This document shows positions 6,176 through 7,947 of a stretch of 7,947 bases of DNA, piece after piece (the stretch's first letter is position 1; every line of letters begins with the position of its first letter). Source of the DNA: Clostridiales bacterium (lineage in GTDB: Bacteria > Bacillota_A > Clostridia > Saccharofermentanales > Saccharofermentanaceae); assembly GCA_017649745.1 (NCBI GenBank), contig JAGCGE010000369.1:1-7947 (forward strand). Direction: 5' to 3'. The notes under the pieces are model-generated. The model had not been told where the DNA came from and did not search any database. It saw only the letters and a list, made by a program, of their open reading frames with translations. A program made the translations under genes and the position numbers.

Positions 6176-6961
6176 TCAATTCGGCGATTCATAGCCATTC
6201 TCGATAAGTAAATCGTGCGGCATAGGGTATATACCATACTCAATCACATATGTCTCTCGACCTTCATTGAACTTCCAATCCACACCGCCGTCCTCTGATG
6301 CAATGCAATTCTTTCTTATATGAACGAAGTCGAGCCAAGGATATCCAAAATCGTCAAGCAATGCGTCCTGGCACCAGATCCATTCTGCTGTCTTTGGAGA
6401 TCGCTTCTCTATTTCTGGGAATATCTCACCTAGAGCTACCCAACCTTCGGTTGCTATTCTTTTATTAGCTTCATACTCGGCCTCGTACACGTCCTTCCAA
6501 GTTGACTGAAAGAATTCTCCACTAATAGGTTCCTGAAACCATACTTTTTCGGTCATGAAACTATCGTTACGAATATCTTTCTTAACCGCATTGTCAAGGA
6601 TTCTTGCTTTCTCTTTGCCGAACAACTCGACTGCTTTGTCCTTATACTTACCGCCTATTGCCGCAGCCGTAGCAGTCATACCAACCAAAGCTTTATAGGA
6701 TTTAGTTGATAATACGCATACAACAATCTCCGCAGTTATGGTGACGGTAGCAACGATGCCTGTACGCCAATATCCCTTAGCGTAGTCTATAGCTTTTTCC
6801 TGCCAGCTAAGATCCGTTTCACCCGATGGATCGATATCAAGACGATGCTCATCAAGGATCTCCATAGCCTTAGGTGTGTCGTACGCGGCAACTATGGCCG
6901 TGGCTATTGTGCCAACGACTGCTACCGCTGTGCATAAAATAGAAATTGTACCTCTATTCAT
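6176..6961 (-). CDS. DUF6353-like two-span membrane protein, 261 aa
   Basis: This is the first of the three paralogues in transcription order. It lacks the roughly 15-residue amphipathic start of the other two: TM1 begins almost at once (about 5-26), followed by TPKAMEILDEHRLD (29-42), an amphipathic segment with SWQEKAIDYAKGYW, TM2 at about 67-84, an Ala/Thr helix (91-104), a charged GKEKARILDNAVKKDI helix (115-130) and the soluble domain with VWFQEPISGEFF (140-151), equivalent to the LYYESYSGRYF segment of the 264-aa copy. A WLDF motif (209-212) and a strand-rich end follow. The function of the family is unknown; both ends are probably cytoplasmic. The ribosome site is GAGAGGAG. It is separated from the 126-aa gene by the hairpin at 6993-7022, and copy C of the promoter-like box starts 6 bases upstream of its last codon's end on the plus strand, so the box lies directly after its stop. 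Confidence 0.92.
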   Translation of the reverse strand: MNRGTISILCTAVAVVGTIATAIVAAYDTPKAMEILDEHRLDIDPSGETDLSWQEKAIDYAKGYWRTGIVATVTITAEIVVCVLSTKSYKALVGMTATAAAIGGKYKDKAVELFGKEKARILDNAVKKDIRNDSFMTEKVWFQEPISGEFFQSTWKDVYEAEYEANKRIATEGWVALGEIFPEIEKRSPKTAEWIWCQDALLDDFGYPWLDFVHIRKNCIASEDGGVDWKFNEGRETYVIEYGIYPMPHDLLIENGYESPN

Positions 6962-6992
6962 TTTTACTCCTCTCTGAAAATATAAAAGAAAT

Positions 6993-7022
6993 AAGAGGAC
7001 CTAATACTTTCTAGATCCTCTT
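6993..7022 (-). terminator. Intergenic hairpin with U-rich flank, probable attenuator or terminator
   Basis: On the minus strand AAGAGGATCTAG pairs with TTAGGTCCTCTT (12 pairs, with wobbles) around a 6-base loop, followed by ATTTCTTTTATATTTTC. It lies between the 126-aa gene and the first DUF6353-like gene, about 31 bases before the latter's ATG. The stem shares the AAGAGG/CCTCTT base and AGGTCC arm with the hairpin at 5958-5987. The U-tract is broken, so partial read-through is likely. Confidence 0.72.
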
Positions 7023-7036
7023 TAACTTCTTCCGCC

Positions 7037-7417
7037 TTACTTAAACAACTTAAAAATCTTTAAACATCCTGTCAATGTCTTGCCGCAAGACGTTGTGATC
7101 ATTCCGCCTAAGCCTTCAAGCTTCAACATCTGTCTCCAACATACAATAAAGGTTATAAGACCTCCTGCAGTAACCGCTGTAGCTGCTGCTTTATTGACCT
7201 GATCAAACTTCTCGACTTTGATCTTATTTGCCTCGTTCTCAATCTCTTTCTCGCGAAGCTCTTTGTCGTACATCGTCTTCAGAATCTCATTAGCTATCAG
7301 CGTCTGATTTGTCTTTTTATCACCTTCGGCTAATCGTCCATTATCGATATCCTCGATAGTCTTAGCAAAAGCTTTGGCGATCAATTCGTCCTGCAACTGT
7401 TTAACATCTTCTTTCAT
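7037..7417 (-). CDS. Small protein with coiled-coil-like N-terminus and C-terminal membrane segment, 126 aa
   Basis: Its function is not known. Residues 1-76 are highly charged and helical (Lys/Glu/Asp-rich, with KELREKEIENEANKIKVEKF at 52-71), likely a coiled coil. One hydrophobic segment at about 77-94 (AAATAVTAGGLITFIVCW) should cross the membrane, and a short basic, Cys- and Gly-containing tail (ITTSCGKTLTGCLKIFKLFK) ends the protein. The layout of charged helix, span and KxxxKxxxK-type tail is one I remember from uncharacterised Clostridia phage proteins near DUF6353 genes. The ribosome site is AAAGGAG. Promoter-like copy A lies 36 bases upstream of the ATG and a hairpin follows the stop, so it heads the first box/small protein/hairpin/DUF6353 cassette. 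Its ends could be placed either way in the membrane; the basic flanks do not decide. Confidence 0.88.
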   Translation of the reverse strand: MKEDVKQLQDELIAKAFAKTIEDIDNGRLAEGDKKTNQTLIANEILKTMYDKELREKEIENEANKIKVEKFDQVNKAAATAVTAGGLITFIVCWRQMLKLEGLGGMITTSCGKTLTGCLKIFKLFK

Positions 7418-7452
7418 TTTAAATCTCCTTTCTATTTATGTTAACAGCTTCT

Positions 7453-7476
7453 ATAATAGGACCGCTAATTTTTACG
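7453..7476 (-). promoter_or_regulatory. Promoter-like two-box element, CGTAAA-N12-TATTAT (copy A)
   Basis: On the minus strand CGTAAA (7476-7471) is followed after exactly 12 bases by TATTAT (7458-7453) and AG. CGTAAA encodes the last Arg-Lys of the 70-aa protein and its TAG stop falls in the spacer, so this copy overlaps coding sequence yet keeps the box. A start about 7 bases after TATTAT would give a leader of roughly 28 bases that contains the AAAGGAG ribosome site of the 126-aa gene. The spacer ends GCGGTCC, much like copy B. Confidence 0.62.
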
Positions 7477-7677
7477 GACAGTTTTGATGACATACACCCT
7501 TCCAGGCCGTAGATCTTCCGGAGCCTTGCTTGATGACATTAAGAACTTGACATCGTCAGGATCGCTGTCGTCGATCTCAAATATAAATTCCGGATGCTTT
7601 ACGCGATAATACACATCGCTGAAAAATATCAGCATCGCGCCGATTATTATAGCTTCAAGTATTACTAATCCTATCAT
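7465..7677 (-). CDS. Small N-terminally anchored membrane protein, 70 aa
   Basis: Its function is not known. Residues 2-21 form one strong transmembrane helix (IGLVILEAIIIGAMLIFFSD), then a short basic stretch (YYRVKHPEF) and an acidic middle with EIDDSDPDD at 34-42. The end, PGRVYVIKTVRKN, looks like a beta strand. The soluble part of about 48 residues is probably cytoplasmic. The start ATG overlaps the upstream stop as ATGA, and GGAGGGAAAG lies just before it, so it is translated together with the gene to its right. The stop lies inside promoter-like copy A. An alternative reading as a signal peptide is less likely because no cleavage site is evident after residue 21. Confidence 0.85.
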   Translation of the reverse strand: MIGLVILEAIIIGAMLIFFSDVYYRVKHPEFIFEIDDSDPDDVKFLMSSSKAPEDLRPGRVYVIKTVRKN

Positions 7678-7946
7678 TTCTTTCCCTCCAAATATCTTTC
7701 CATAATGGTATAATAGTAGTTGGAGTTACCCATAGCTTTCTTGGCTATAGCCATTGCAAGACCTTTCTCCTTATTATACCGCTCTTTACCCTGGACTTTA
7801 ACAACGGTTTTGGTGCCGTCAGCCCATTTAACGATCGTTGCTGGCTTGTTAAATATAACTTCAGAGATCTCGGGAAGCCTTCCGCGATTACGATACTGTT
7901 CCTTGGCGGTGGTTTTGACAGGTTTGAGATATGAACCATTTTTAAA
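7674..7946 (-). CDS. Conserved small phage protein, partial (N-terminus beyond right edge)
   Basis: An open frame runs from the right edge to a TGA at 7676-7674, giving 90 C-terminal residues with no start inside the window. The visible part has a basic N-terminal stretch, then VIFNKPATIVKWADGTKTVVK (about 30-50 of this fragment), ERYNKEKGLAMAIAKKAMG (55-73) and YYYTIMERYL (77-86). I recognise the pattern of a strand with W-x-DGTKT, then KGLAMAIAKKAxG, from small conserved proteins that are very common in Clostridia phages and that have no function I can name. The hydrophilic, basic helix and strand suggest a soluble, possibly nucleic-acid-associated protein. It overlaps the next gene by 4 bases (ATGA). 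A 64-aa open frame in another minus-strand frame covers the same bases but has no ribosome site or family pattern. Confidence 0.85.
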   Translation of the reverse strand, partial: FKNGSYLKPVKTTAKEQYRNRGRLPEISEVIFNKPATIVKWADGTKTVVKVQGKERYNKEKGLAMAIAKKAMGNSNYYYTIMERYLEGKK

Positions 7947-7947
7947 C

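Noticed and set aside
7745..7939. 64-aa minus-strand open frame with an ATG
   Set aside because: The other minus-strand frame over the same bases continues to the ATGA junction at 7674 and carries the conserved W-x-DGTKT and KGLAMAIAKKA pattern, so that frame is the real gene.
1..7947. CRISPR array, tRNA or other structured RNA gene, integrase, attachment site
   Set aside because: I found no regularly spaced direct repeats, no tRNA-like cloverleaf and no recombinase motif; all gaps between genes are under 120 bases.
1..7947. Stop-codon reassignment, as seen in some gut phages
   Set aside because: TAA, TAG and TGA each terminate at least one gene at sensible positions, with downstream ribosome sites right after them.

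Overview
The window reads as a piece of a tailed-phage or prophage genome from a Gram-positive, probably Clostridia-like (gut or rumen) host. The grounds are moderate-to-low GC, strong AGGAGG/AAAGGAG ribosome binding sites, tightly packed short genes all on one strand, a D5/P4-type phage helicase-primase, and several small protein families that I know from memory only as uncharacterised genes of Clostridia phages. No structural, lysis or integration gene is visible. The host assignment is inference. TAA, TAG and TGA all end genes here, so there is no sign of a reassigned code.

All twelve genes are on the minus strand, so the window should be read from right to left. From 7946 down: the C-terminal 90 residues of a small conserved protein (7674-7946, start outside the window); a 70-aa single-span membrane protein (7465-7677); a 126-aa protein with a late membrane segment (7037-7417); a DUF6353-like two-span membrane protein (6176-6961); a 43-aa membrane microprotein (5996-6127); a second DUF6353-like protein (5139-5933); a 105-aa single-span protein (4743-5060); a 217-aa protein with a glycine/proline linker (3992-4645); a third, longer DUF6353-like protein (3016-3972); a 198-aa N-terminally anchored protein (2409-3005); a 173-aa acidic soluble protein (1891-2412); and a large helicase-primase (1-1881, C-terminus outside the window).

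The most distinctive structure is between the genes. Three gaps (about 7453-7476, 6147-6170, 5112-5135) carry the same two-box element on the minus strand: CGTAAA, exactly 12 bases, then TATTAT or TATAAT followed by AG. Three other gaps (6993-7022, 5958-5987, 4669-4699) carry a related 12-14 bp hairpin with an AAGAGG/CCTCTT-type stem. The two kinds alternate strictly, giving three cassettes of promoter-like box, small membrane protein, hairpin, larger partner. The larger partner is a DUF6353-like protein in the first two cassettes and the 217-aa protein in the third. I read this as repeated transcription units, possibly driven by a phage-specific activator and tuned by partial termination. That reading is inference; the motif, spacing and order are directly visible.

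The right and middle parts therefore look like a repeatedly duplicated membrane-protein module, with at least eight of twelve genes encoding predicted membrane segments. It runs with short gaps or overlaps into a replication gene. In that gene the helicase is N-terminal and the archaeo-eukaryotic-type primase motifs are C-terminal, the reverse of the common phage order, and it continues past the left edge. Whether the membrane module serves replication, virion function or host takeover cannot be told from sequence alone.
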